17,560 nucleotides of DNA from Pseudomonadota bacterium. GTDB taxonomy: Bacteria; Pseudomonadota; Alphaproteobacteria; Rhizobiales; Hyphomicrobiaceae. The notes beneath the pieces are model-generated. The model had not been told where the DNA came from. It saw nothing but the letters and a program-made list of their open reading frames with translations, and made no database searches. Shown here piece after piece: positions 6,688 through 14,069 of this stretch. The stretch is from positions 1 through 17,560 of the forward strand of contig QGVC01000032.1 of assembly GCA_003242645.1 (NCBI GenBank), in the 5' to 3' direction. A program made the translations under genes and the position numbers. Positions within the stretch are counted from its first letter, which is position 1, and every line of letters begins with the position of its first letter.

Positions 6688-7791
6688 ATGGGCGATCAAG
6701 CGGCTTCAGAAAAAGCGAACGGAATTTTGCCCGCCCAGGCGATCCGGCAGCTGATCGCCGACGGGCATATCCAGCTCGCAGAGCCGATGGAGGACAAGCA
6801 GCTTCAGCCAGCGAGTCTTGATCTTAGGCTCGGTGACTGCGCCTGGCGCGTTCGCGCGAGCTTCCTGCCGGGCCCCAAAGCGCGAGTCGAGGAGAAGCTC
6901 GCCGACCTGGCATTGCACAAGATCGACCTGACGCAATCCGCAGTCCTCGAAACGGGATGCGTCTACGTTGTTCCGCTCTTGGAGCGGCTCGCCTTGCCTC
7001 CTGATGTCTCCGCAGCGGCAAACCCGAAGAGCTCGATCGGCCGAATTGACGTTTTCACGCGAGTCATTGCCGATGCGGTTGCCTCGTTCGATCAAGTGCC
7101 TGCCGGATACTCTGGTCCCCTCTATGCCGAGATCTGCCCTCAAACCTTCCCTATCGTCGTAAGGCGCGGCTCGCGCCTGAGCCAGGTGCGGTTTCGCCAG
7201 GGGACGTTCGCGGACAGCGACGCCGCGCTCGCCGACCTCCACCGGCGCGAAAGGCTCGTATCCTCCGACAATCCGGACATCTCGCAGGGGATCGCGCTGT
7301 CGGTCGACTTGGTGGGCGATGAGAACGGACTGGTTGGCTACCGCGCGAAGCGCCACACCGGGCTCATAGACGTGGATGCGACCGGCAAGTACGACATCCT
7401 CGACTACTGGGAGCCCATCAAGCTGCACGGCGAAAAGCGGCTCATTCTCGATCCTTATGAGTTCTACATCCTCGCCTCGCGGGAGGCCGTGAACGTTCCA
7501 CCGACGCACGCAGCGGAAATGGTGCCCTTCAATCCGCTCGTCGGCGAGTTTCGGGTGCACTATGCAGGTTTCTTCGACCCCGGATTTGGCTATGCGGCCT
7601 CAGGCGGCGCGGGCTCGCGCGCAGTCCTCGAAGTGCGCTCGCACAAGGTGCCGTTCATACTGGAGCACGGCCAGATCATCGGTCGGCTGATCTACGAACG
7701 CATGGCGGAGGTGCCAGAGATGCTTTACGGCGCGGCCCTCGGCAGCCATTACCAGGCGCAAGGGCTGAAGCTCTCGAGGCACTTCAAGTGA
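6688..7791 (+). CDS. dcd: Double-domain 2'-deoxycytidine 5'-triphosphate deaminase
   Basis: The enzyme deaminates dCTP to dUTP, feeding dUMP and so thymidylate synthesis. At 367 residues it is about twice the length of E. coli Dcd (193) and consists of two Dcd/dUTPase-like halves, a form common in Alphaproteobacteria. The N-terminal half (about 14-175) has QPASLDLRLGD near 40, NPKSSIGRIDV (112-122) and LYAEI with Glu148. The C-terminal half (about 225-345) has HYAGFFDPGFG (291-301) and AVLEVRS with Glu315. By alignment by eye, both Glu residues correspond to the catalytic Glu of the VLEFYN motif in E. coli Dcd. The ATG at 6688 has a GGAGGT six bases upstream. It is transcribed away from metZ and converges on arsR with 12 bases between the stops and no clear hairpin there. 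Confidence 0.9.
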   Translation: MGDQAASEKANGILPAQAIRQLIADGHIQLAEPMEDKQLQPASLDLRLGDCAWRVRASFLPGPKARVEEKLADLALHKIDLTQSAVLETGCVYVVPLLERLALPPDVSAAANPKSSIGRIDVFTRVIADAVASFDQVPAGYSGPLYAEICPQTFPIVVRRGSRLSQVRFRQGTFADSDAALADLHRRERLVSSDNPDISQGIALSVDLVGDENGLVGYRAKRHTGLIDVDATGKYDILDYWEPIKLHGEKRLILDPYEFYILASREAVNVPPTHAAEMVPFNPLVGEFRVHYAGFFDPGFGYAASGGAGSRAVLEVRSHKVPFILEHGQIIGRLIYERMAEVPEMLYGAALGSHYQAQGLKLSRHFK

Positions 7792-7803
7792 GGGAAAGAA
7801 CGC

Positions 7804-8145
7804 TCACGGTTTTTGCGTCGCCTGGCCAAATTGCGCCGCGGCTGCTTTCAGAATGGCGGGCAAAACACCGGGAAACTTCGCATTGATTTCGTCGCAACGG
7901 AGCGTGTTGACGACCTCCGTCCCCCGGCGTTCCGAGCGGATGAGACCCGCTTCGCGCAACACCTTGTAGTGGTGCGATTGAGTCGATTTCGGCAATTTCT
8001 CCGGCGCCGCCGTCGAACAGTTCATCGGGCAGTTGCCCGACGCGAGCTTCAGCAGGATCGCAAGGCGCACAGGATCGGCAAGCGCGTAGAGAACGCTCTC
8101 CAGCGCCACATCCTCGATCGGCGGATGCACAAAGGGCCGTTGCAT
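7804..8145 (-). CDS. ArsR-family winged-helix transcriptional regulator
   Basis: Small (113 residues) helix-turn-helix protein. The dimer and DNA-binding core is visible as VLYALADPVRLAILLKLASG (residues 19-38) and the recognition helix KSTQSHHYKVLREAGLIRSE (53-72), followed by the wing RRGTEVVNTLR. The usual ArsR metal box ELCVCDL is absent, but Cys39 and Cys43 form a CxxxC pair just before the recognition region and Cys84 lies after the wing, so a metal or thiol signal is possible but unproven. I chose the ATG at 8143-8145, since homologues I recall begin close to the RPxxHP motif. An in-frame GTG at 8163 would add six residues but would fall inside the predicted promoter. It follows dapE by 53 bases on the same strand. 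Its target is unknown. Confidence 0.85.
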   Translation of the reverse strand: MQRPFVHPPIEDVALESVLYALADPVRLAILLKLASGNCPMNCSTAAPEKLPKSTQSHHYKVLREAGLIRSERRGTEVVNTLRCDEINAKFPGVLPAILKAAAAQFGQATQKP

Positions 8146-8151
8146 GCCCGT

Positions 8152-8180
8152 AGTATGAGCCACCCGAGCAACTTGTTCAA
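8152..8180 (-). promoter_or_regulatory. Possible own promoter of the arsR-type gene
   Basis: On the minus strand TTGAAC (8175-8180), a 17-base spacer and CATACT (8152-8157) are followed only six bases later by the ATG at 8145, so transcription could begin at or next to the start codon (a leaderless message). The -35 matches at five of six positions and the -10 at four. This fits the lack of a ribosome binding site for either possible start. Confidence 0.4.
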
Positions 8181-8198
8181 TAAACCGGAGAAGTGGAA

Positions 8199-9386
8199 CT
8201 AGCTCGCATTCGCAACAGCTTTGCTGAAATACTCTGCCAGGAACCGCTCATAAATGGCCGTGAGCTGATGCAAATCGTCCAGCGGCACCCGCTCGTCCAC
8301 CTGGTGGATCGTCTCGTTGACCAGCCCGAACTCGATTACAGGGCAGTAGGCTTGTATGAAGCGGGCATCGGAGGTGCCGCCGCTCGTCGTGAGCCGCGGC
8401 TCGCGCCCCGTGACCTGCCGTACGGCCTCGACCATCGTATCGACCAGCGGCCCCGGGCGGGTCAGGAACACGTCTCCTGTCCCCGAAAAGCTGACGCTCC
8501 ATCGGGCGCCGACCTCGTTCGCGGCGGCGGAGCACTGCTGCCGGACCCAAGCCTCGATGTCCGGGCGGCGGTGCAGGTCGTTGTAGCGGATGTTGAACTT
8601 CGCGCGCGCCTCGGAGGGAATGACGTTCGTCGCCGTGTTGGGAACGGAGATAACCGTCACCTGGAGGCTGGACGGCTCGAAGTCTGGTGTCCCCTCGTCC
8701 AGCGGTGTCGTCGATAGACGGTCGATGATGCGGGCGAGCTTGGGCACCGGGTTGTCCGCGAGGTGCGGGTACGCGGCGTGGCCTTGCTTTCCATAGACGA
8801 CAAGCTCGCCATTGAGGCTGCCGCGGCGGCCGATCTTGATCTCCTCACCAATCGTGTGAGGATTCGTCGGCTCTCCGACCACGCAGGCGTCGAGCCGCTC
8901 GCCCCTGGCCTCGAGCCATTTGAGCACCTTCGCCGTGCCGTTGATCGAAGGCCCCTCCTCGTCGCCGGTGATGAGCAGGCTGATCGAGCCTGCCGGCTTC
9001 CCGTTGTGAGCGTCGAGGTAGCGCAGAGCAGCCGCAACGAAGCAGGCGATCGCGCCCTTCATGTCGACGGCACCGCGGCCGTAGAGGACACCGTCGCGGA
9101 TTTCCCCGCCGAATGGCGGCAGCGTCCACTGCGCCTCGTCACCGGGCGGGACCACATCCGTGTGGCCGGCAAAGCAGAGATTCGGCCCTGCCGTGCCGAT
9201 ACGGGCGTAGAGGTTCTCGACGTCGGGGGTGCCGGCCTCGCTGAAGGTCATGCGATGCACGGTAAAGCCAGCCGGCTCCAGCACCTCGGCGAGAACCGTC
9301 AAAGCGCCACCCTCCTCAGGCGTCACGCTCGGACAGCGAATCAGCGCCTGCGCCAGCGCCACGGGATCTCGACCGATTTCGCTCAT
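8199..9386 (-). CDS. dapE: Succinyl-diaminopimelate desuccinylase
   Basis: DapE hydrolyses N-succinyl-LL-2,6-diaminopimelate to LL-diaminopimelate and succinate, on the way to lysine and peptidoglycan crosslinks. The 395-residue M20-family metallopeptidase shows all expected dinuclear zinc motifs: [11 protein letters not shown] (His75, catalytic Asp77), GRGAVDMKG (bridging Asp108), TGDEEGPS (Glu143/Glu144, one the general base), GEPT (Glu172) and the C-terminal [10 protein letters not shown] (His361). The lid or dimerisation domain runs about 180-295. The ATG at 9384-9386 is taken as start rather than an in-frame TTG at 9398; neither has a strong ribosome binding site, so translation may depend on coupling to dapD, whose stop is 39 bases upstream. 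The neighbouring dapD gives the preceding step but one in the pathway. Confidence 0.96.
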   Translation of the reverse strand: MSEIGRDPVALAQALIRCPSVTPEEGGALTVLAEVLEPAGFTVHRMTFSEAGTPDVENLYARIGTAGPNLCFAGHTDVVPPGDEAQWTLPPFGGEIRDGVLYGRGAVDMKGAIACFVAAALRYLDAHNGKPAGSISLLITGDEEGPSINGTAKVLKWLEARGERLDACVVGEPTNPHTIGEEIKIGRRGSLNGELVVYGKQGHAAYPHLADNPVPKLARIIDRLSTTPLDEGTPDFEPSSLQVTVISVPNTATNVIPSEARAKFNIRYNDLHRRPDIEAWVRQQCSAAANEVGARWSVSFSGTGDVFLTRPGPLVDTMVEAVRQVTGREPRLTTSGGTSDARFIQAYCPVIEFGLVNETIHQVDERVPLDDLHQLTAIYERFLAEYFSKAVANAS

Positions 9387-9425
9387 CTTGGTTGGCAAGT
9401 TTGCTGGGCCGCTGCGCGCTCGATC

Positions 9426-10268
9426 TCAATCCCGCAAGAGGTCGTTGATCGACGTCTTGGCACGCGTTTGTGCGTCCACTGTCTTGACGATGACAGCACA
9501 GTAGAGGGACGGGCCAGGCGAGCCGTCGGGCAAGGGCTTGCCGGGTATGCTCCCCGGCACCACGACGGAATAAGGCGGCACGCGGCCGATGTGCACCTGG
9601 CCCGTGGCGCGGTCGATGATCCGAGTCGAGGCACCGATGAACACGCCCATCGACAAGACCGAGCCCTCGCCGACGATGACACCCTCGACGATCTCCGACC
9701 GCGCACCAATGAAGCAGTTGTCCTCGATGATCACTGGATTGGCCTGCAACGGCTCCAACACACCCCCGATGCCGACGCCGCCCGAGAGGTGCACATTCTT
9801 GCCGATCTGCGCGCAGGAGCCGACCGTCGCCCAGGTGTCGACCATTGTCCCTGAGTCGACATACGCCCCGAGGTTGACGAACGACGGCATCAGCACCACG
9901 CCGGGCGCGATGTAGGCCGAGCGGCGCACGATGGCCCCTGGCACGGCGCGGAAGCCAGCCTTGCGGAAGGCCGCTTCGTCCATGCCGGCGAACTTGGACG
10001 GCACCTTATCCCACCAGCTGGCGCCGCCGGGCGCGCCCGAAATGGTGGTCATGTCGAAGAGCCGGAACGAGAGCAGCACCGCCTTCTTTAGCCACTGGTG
10101 GACGACCCACTCGCCATCGATCTTTTCCGCGACGCGGGCTTTGCCGGAATCCAGCATGTCGAGCGCCGTTTCCACGGCCTCGCGCACGGCCCCTTTCGTT
10201 GCCGGGCTGATGCTGTCCCGGGCCTCCCAAGACGCCTCGATAGTGCTTTGCAGGTCGTGAGTGGACAT
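9426..10268 (-). CDS. dapD: 2,3,4,5-tetrahydropyridine-2,6-dicarboxylate N-succinyltransferase
   Basis: DapD transfers succinate from succinyl-CoA to tetrahydrodipicolinate, the committed step of the succinylase branch of lysine/diaminopimelate synthesis. The 280-residue protein has the helical N-terminal domain (about 1-100) and a left-handed beta helix with hexapeptide repeats (about 105-250), for example [40 protein letters not shown] and [19 protein letters not shown]. The C-terminal segment [20 protein letters not shown] is characteristic of DapD. Length is standard. The ATG at 10266-10268 follows GGAGG at good spacing. It sits between acyP (75 bases upstream) and dapE (39 bases downstream), probably in one transcript. 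Confidence 0.97.
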   Translation of the reverse strand: MSTHDLQSTIEASWEARDSISPATKGAVREAVETALDMLDSGKARVAEKIDGEWVVHQWLKKAVLLSFRLFDMTTISGAPGGASWWDKVPSKFAGMDEAAFRKAGFRAVPGAIVRRSAYIAPGVVLMPSFVNLGAYVDSGTMVDTWATVGSCAQIGKNVHLSGGVGIGGVLEPLQANPVIIEDNCFIGARSEIVEGVIVGEGSVLSMGVFIGASTRIIDRATGQVHIGRVPPYSVVVPGSIPGKPLPDGSPGPSLYCAVIVKTVDAQTRAKTSINDLLRD

Positions 10269-10343
10269 GGAGCCTCCGCGCGCTTCTAAGCCATCATGGA
10301 TCGTCGCGGGTTGTGGCGTGGAAGGCTCGCGGCGTCAAGGAAG

Positions 10344-10631
10344 CTAGACGGTGGGCTCGACCCGAAAGCCCGGATCGACCGGCAGACCTTCGTCAACCAC
10401 CTCGATGGCTGTCACCCGCGCGGCCGGCGGGCCTTGCTCGCAGCGGCGGAGCATCTCGGCGACCGCGTCGGCGTCTCCCCCGAAAAGGGCTTCGACACTA
10501 CCGTCGCGGCGATTGCGCACCCAACCGTTAAGGCCAAGCTCCCTGGCTTCATGTTGCACCCACGCCCGAAAGCCCACCCCCTGAACGCGGCCTTCGATGC
10601 GGATATGTACTGTCCGAAGCTCCGAAGCCAT
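10344..10631 (-). CDS. acyP: Acylphosphatase
   Basis: Small cytosolic enzyme that hydrolyses acyl phosphates. The 95-residue product has both family signatures: [12 protein letters not shown] (residues 14-25, with the phosphate-binding Arg22) and [13 protein letters not shown] (36-48, with catalytic Asn40). Length is typical (about 90-100). The ATG at 10629-10631 is chosen because GAGGG lies eight bases upstream; an in-frame GTG at 10637 would be only two bases from that ribosome binding site. It precedes dapD and dapE on the same strand with a 75-base gap, so it may be the first gene of that transcript. No metabolic link to diaminopimelate synthesis is established. Confidence 0.93.
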   Translation of the reverse strand: MASELRTVHIRIEGRVQGVGFRAWVQHEARELGLNGWVRNRRDGSVEALFGGDADAVAEMLRRCEQGPPAARVTAIEVVDEGLPVDPGFRVEPTV

Positions 10632-10787
10632 GAGCACAACCCTCTGTGCTTACCAGCAGCTGTCCTTCCGCAGTGCGCTTAAGATTGGATCAACGGCACG
10701 ACTCTTGAAGCGGTTCGGTGAACTTCCTCGCACGGGAGCACAGCAGCGGAATTCTGTACCGGCCATCGGAGTCGAAAGAAACTGGCA

Positions 10788-10856
10788 CCCCTGGCGAAAC
10801 TCGCGTTTACCACCACCTGCTTTGCAAGCAGGGAGGCTCGTACCAGTGCGCCGGGG
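10788..10856. repeat. Foldable intergenic element with a tRNA-Ala-like anticodon arm
   Basis: An outer stem pairs CCCC-T-GGCG (10788-10796) with CGCC-GGGG (10849-10856), eight base pairs with one bulged T. Within it CCTGCTT (10816-10822) pairs with AAGCAGG (10826-10832) around TGC. The inner arm equals a tRNA-Ala(TGC) anticodon arm (five-bp stem, loop TTTGCAA), but no D arm, TTCGA T-loop or acceptor stem follows, so it is not a tRNA. It could be a tRNA remnant, a structured RNA on either strand, or chance. Confidence 0.4.
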
Positions 10857-10998
10857 CACTCGCAGGAGTCAACGCGAACACCGGAAACGTCCGTTTTAAC
10901 TTATGGGTAGCCGAGCCCCAAATTCTCGGTCCAGCAACGCTCACGCCCTCTATTCTTTCTGGGGGGCGCAGTGTTGGCGATTGCGGTGGGTCGGCGGA

Positions 10999-11010
10999 GT
11001 TCATATGAAC
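10999..11010. repeat. 12-bp perfect palindrome, possible operator
   Basis: GTTCATATGAAC is a perfect palindrome in the AT-richer part of the gap between acyP and the kinase gene. It could be a dimeric regulator site. It has no recognised match. Confidence 0.35.
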
Positions 11011-11212
11011 GCACCTCACTCCATATACAGATATTCAGCATATTGCAAATGTGTTCCAAGCGACGATTTCTCCACCGCGCTCGGCACTTTGTAGTTTCCA
11101 AGTCCGAGGTTTGCCGTAGCCTTTGCAGGGCTCATCTCCGCATATCGCCGTGGTAAGCCCTTTGAAATAATCAGACAGGAATTTCACGAGATCAAACTTA
11201 GATCGGCTTGCG

Positions 11213-11226
11213 CAACAGTACTGTTG
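11213..11226. repeat. 14-bp perfect palindrome upstream of the kinase genes, possible operator
   Basis: CAACAGTACTGTTG is a perfect palindrome about 115 bases before the kinase start codon. TTGCGC overlaps its left end and CAGAAT lies just to its right, so it could lie inside a promoter spacer and act as an operator. No regulator family is assigned. Confidence 0.4.
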
Positions 11227-11340
11227 TGGGGCAGAATTTTAGTCACCAAACTTCATCAACCAGGCTCAGCTTAATTGGGCGCTGCTCACTGCTCATGAGA
11301 ACCGCGTTGAGTAAAGGTACCTCTGCGTAAGGGAAGATCT

Positions 11341-14043
11341 GTGCGCCTCGAGGAAGCGTCCGACCTCCACGAAGTTCGTGTCCTGAAGCAACTGTACGCA
11401 ACCAGCTCGCAGCTCTGGCATGAGCGTGATTTGCAGCGTGGGCTTAAGCATCTTCTCAAGGTTGCAAGCGAAATTCTTGGCGCGGAGCTGGCAACGCTGC
11501 ATTTGGTTGATCCCAGCGCAGGTCGAGAACTCGGGCTGAAGGCGTCACACGGTATCTGTCTTGAGGCAAGTCGGGACATCGTTAGCGTGCGATGGAAAGA
11601 CGATGCCGCCTGCGCTGCCGTTCTCGAGTCCGCAGGCTGCATCAGCTTTGGCCGCATGGAGGTCGCGGCGAAGGGGAGCCGCCTCCTGTCATTCTTCCAG
11701 TCGAAAGGGGCAAAATGCGCTCTGGTCGCCGCTCTTCCAGGAGATAACGGAAGCCCGCTCGGCCTATTGTCCCTGGCCAGCAGGGCACGGAGCTGGTCAG
11801 GTGAGTGGCCTCGACGTTTCGCCCAAGAATGTGCCCGGCTGGCATCGGACTTTCTCAAACGCTGCGAATTCGAGTGCGAGCTGCGGGAGCATGCGGACCG
11901 TTATCGCCAACTGGTGCTCGGCCTGAGCAACACCATCGTGTGGGAGGCTGACCCAGACACCCTTCGACTGACATTCGTCAGCCCGGCCGCAGAGGCACTT
12001 CTCGGTTATCCGATTGCGCAATGGCTGACTGAGGAAAACTTCTGGATCGATCATATTCACCCCGATGATCGGGAAAAGGTCCTCGTGTACTGCAGACAAG
12101 AGATCCAAGCCGGGCGGGACCACCAGCTCGAATATCGCTTGATTGCTGCTGACGGCCGGACCGTTTGGCTGCGTGATCGGGCCTACGTTGCGACTCTCGA
12201 AAACGGGAAGCGGCAGATCCGCGGCGTGATGCACGATGTCACGCAGGAGAAAGAAGCAGAGCTGAGGCTGCGAGAGGGCGAGGAGCGCTTTCGCCAAATG
12301 TGCGAGATCGCGCCGGTCATGATCTGGCTTACCGATCCGTGCGGCCGGTTCCTCCACGCCAATCGCACGCTGCGCGAGTTCTGGAATATCGAGGAAAACG
12401 AGGTTTCCGAGTTCAGTTGGGCCTCGAAGCTGCATCCAGAGGATTTTTGTGAGGTCCGTCAGAAGGTGCAAACCGCACTGGCAACGCGCAGCTGCTTCAC
12501 CCTCCAGGCCCGTTTTCGCAACGCGTCTGACGAGTACCGCGTCCTCAAGATCAACGCACAGCCTAGATTTTCATGCACCGGAGCGTTTCTCGGATTTATC
12601 GGTATCAACGTCGATTTGACGAATGAAATTCAGGCGTTCGAGGCGCTGCGCGAGAGTGAGGAGCGTTTCGAGCGCTTCATGCACCACCTGCCAGGATTTG
12701 CGTGGATCAAGGACAGATCTGGCCGCTATGTTTTTGCCAACGCGGCCACTGCCAAGGCGCTTGATACCACGCCCGATAAACTGAAAGGCCGCACCGATGA
12801 CGAGCTTCTCCCGGCGCATCTTGCAGCCAAGTTCCGGGCACGTGATGTTGCGACCCTCGAAACAGGAAAAAGTCAGCAGACTGTTGAGGCATTCGAGGGA
12901 AGGGATGGTTGGCCCCGTTACTCGCTGGTGTCCAAGTTCCCCATTCCGGATGCAACGGGCAAACCGCGGCTTGTTGGCGGGATTGCTATCGACGTTAGCA
13001 AGCTCAAGGCCGCAGAAGAGCAAATAGCGAAATTGAACGACGACCTGCGCCATCGGGTCGAAGAGCTGGAAGCTTTGCTCAACGCACTGCCCATAGGGGT
13101 TTTTATCGCGCATGACCCTCAATGTCGCCAGATCACCATGAACCCGGCGGGCGCGGCCATGCTGCGTTTGCCGCTCGATGCCAATGCCTCGAAGTCTGGC
13201 CCCGATGCCGATCGTCTGCCGTTCCGCGTGCTCAAGAATGGCGTGGAGGTGGCGCCAGAAGACCTGCCCATGCAGCGCGCTGCGCGAACGGGTCAAGCGG
13301 TGGTTGGCGAGGTGGTTGACATTGTCTTCGATGACGGCACGAGCAGAGTGCTTTACGAGCACGCCTCGCCCCTGTTCGATGCTTCCGGCGGCGTCCGCGG
13401 CTGCGTTGGCGTTTTCGATGACATCACGGAGCGCAAGCGGGCCGAACAGCAGCAGCAGCTCCTGATCTCCGAGCTCAATCATCGTGTGAAGAATACTCTG
13501 GCGATTACACAGTCGATCGCCTCCCTCACGTGGCGGGCGACACAGGATCCTGCGCTGTTCAACGAGGCGTTTTCGGCCCGCCTGAGGGCCCTGGCCCATG
13601 CGCACTCGCTGTTGACGGCCTGCTCCTGGCAAGGGGTGTCGTTGCGTGAGCTGATCTTGACCGCGCTTGAACCCTTCCAAAGCCAGGAAAACGCCATCGA
13701 CATCGATGGCCCCCAGGTGGTCGTCAAGCCAGAGGTCGCCGTGACCCTGAGCTTGGTGCTGCATGAGCTGGCAACAAACGCGGCCAAGCATGGCGCCCTC
13801 AGCACCCCAGAAGGCTGCCTTATCATTCGATGGCAGCTCGATCCCAGCCAGCCAGACCTTGAATTCTGCTGGCGTGAGACAAATGGACCGCCCGTCGTCG
13901 CCCCTCGTAAGAGCGGGTTTGGTACGAGGCTCATTCGCTCCACCGCCGCGCAGCTCGGGGGCACGGTCCACTTGGACTACCATCGCGAAGGTGTCGAAGT
14001 GCGAATCCGCTTTCCTGTCGAGCAGGCGCGCGCAGCGATCTGA
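11341..14043 (+). CDS. Soluble HWE-family sensor histidine kinase (GAF, four PAS)
   Basis: A 900-residue cytoplasmic kinase without membrane segments. Domains in order: GAF (about 20-170), PAS1 (187-300), PAS2 (313-430), PAS3 (438-560), a short coiled linker (560-575), PAS4 (575-700) and an HWE kinase core (707-895). The core has the phosphoacceptor His714 in ELNHRVKNTLA, the N box LHELATNAAKHGALS with His808 and Asn813, and the W-x-E motif WRETNGPP (Trp844, Glu846) that defines the HWE family. HWE kinases are mostly alphaproteobacterial and include light, redox and general-stress sensors; no ligand can be assigned here. The start is a GTG with AAGGGAAG just upstream. A second HWE kinase gene follows after 26 bases on the same strand. 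No partner response regulator is visible nearby. Confidence 0.93.
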   Translation: MRLEEASDLHEVRVLKQLYATSSQLWHERDLQRGLKHLLKVASEILGAELATLHLVDPSAGRELGLKASHGICLEASRDIVSVRWKDDAACAAVLESAGCISFGRMEVAAKGSRLLSFFQSKGAKCALVAALPGDNGSPLGLLSLASRARSWSGEWPRRFAQECARLASDFLKRCEFECELREHADRYRQLVLGLSNTIVWEADPDTLRLTFVSPAAEALLGYPIAQWLTEENFWIDHIHPDDREKVLVYCRQEIQAGRDHQLEYRLIAADGRTVWLRDRAYVATLENGKRQIRGVMHDVTQEKEAELRLREGEERFRQMCEIAPVMIWLTDPCGRFLHANRTLREFWNIEENEVSEFSWASKLHPEDFCEVRQKVQTALATRSCFTLQARFRNASDEYRVLKINAQPRFSCTGAFLGFIGINVDLTNEIQAFEALRESEERFERFMHHLPGFAWIKDRSGRYVFANAATAKALDTTPDKLKGRTDDELLPAHLAAKFRARDVATLETGKSQQTVEAFEGRDGWPRYSLVSKFPIPDATGKPRLVGGIAIDVSKLKAAEEQIAKLNDDLRHRVEELEALLNALPIGVFIAHDPQCRQITMNPAGAAMLRLPLDANASKSGPDADRLPFRVLKNGVEVAPEDLPMQRAARTGQAVVGEVVDIVFDDGTSRVLYEHASPLFDASGGVRGCVGVFDDITERKRAEQQQQLLISELNHRVKNTLAITQSIASLTWRATQDPALFNEAFSARLRALAHAHSLLTACSWQGVSLRELILTALEPFQSQENAIDIDGPQVVVKPEVAVTLSLVLHELATNAAKHGALSTPEGCLIIRWQLDPSQPDLEFCWRETNGPPVVAPRKSGFGTRLIRSTAAQLGGTVHLDYHREGVEVRIRFPVEQARAAI

Positions 14044-14069
14044 GGGCAAAGTCCAAAGCGACTGCCAGA

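Larger units (their letters stand above)
10632..11340. other. 709-base intergenic region between divergent acyP and a histidine kinase gene
   Basis: No open frame here has a ribosome binding site together with protein-like composition. The candidates (plus 10597-10899, plus 10718-11008, minus 10807-11019, minus 10901-11101) overlap each other and look random. The left part (to about 10980) is GC-rich and contains a foldable segment at 10788-10856. The right part is visibly AT-richer and carries perfect palindromes at 10999-11010 and 11213-11226, plus a loose AGGGCT/AGCCCT hairpin (11127-11161). It presumably holds the promoters of both divergent genes, but no confident -35/-10 pair stands out. 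A possible kinase promoter is TTGCGC then CAGAAT with an 18-base spacer around the 11213 palindrome. Confidence 0.55.

Noticed and set aside
6706..7560. 284-codon open frame on the minus strand opposite the dCTP deaminase gene
   Set aside because: The plus-strand deaminase has clear motifs and a good ribosome binding site; the reverse frame has neither.
8763..9854. Long 363-codon open frame on the plus strand across dapE and dapD
   Set aside because: It is opposite two enzymes with complete motifs, and its Arg/His/Asp-rich composition is that of an antisense frame.
10795..10870. A tRNA-Ala(TGC) gene, or tRNA-Cys on the other strand, suggested by the anticodon-like arm at 10816-10832
   Set aside because: No D arm, no TTCGA-type T loop and no 7-bp acceptor stem at the right distances; only the arm is present.
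10718..11008. 96-codon open frame on the plus strand in the intergenic gap
   Set aside because: No ribosome binding site and no recognisable domain, and it reads through the foldable element; it overlaps other equally poor frames.
12571..14049. Long 492-codon open frame on the minus strand across the first HWE kinase gene
   Set aside because: It lies opposite well-recognised GAF-PAS-HWE coding sequence, has no ribosome binding site and its translation shows no protein family; it is a GC-rich shadow.
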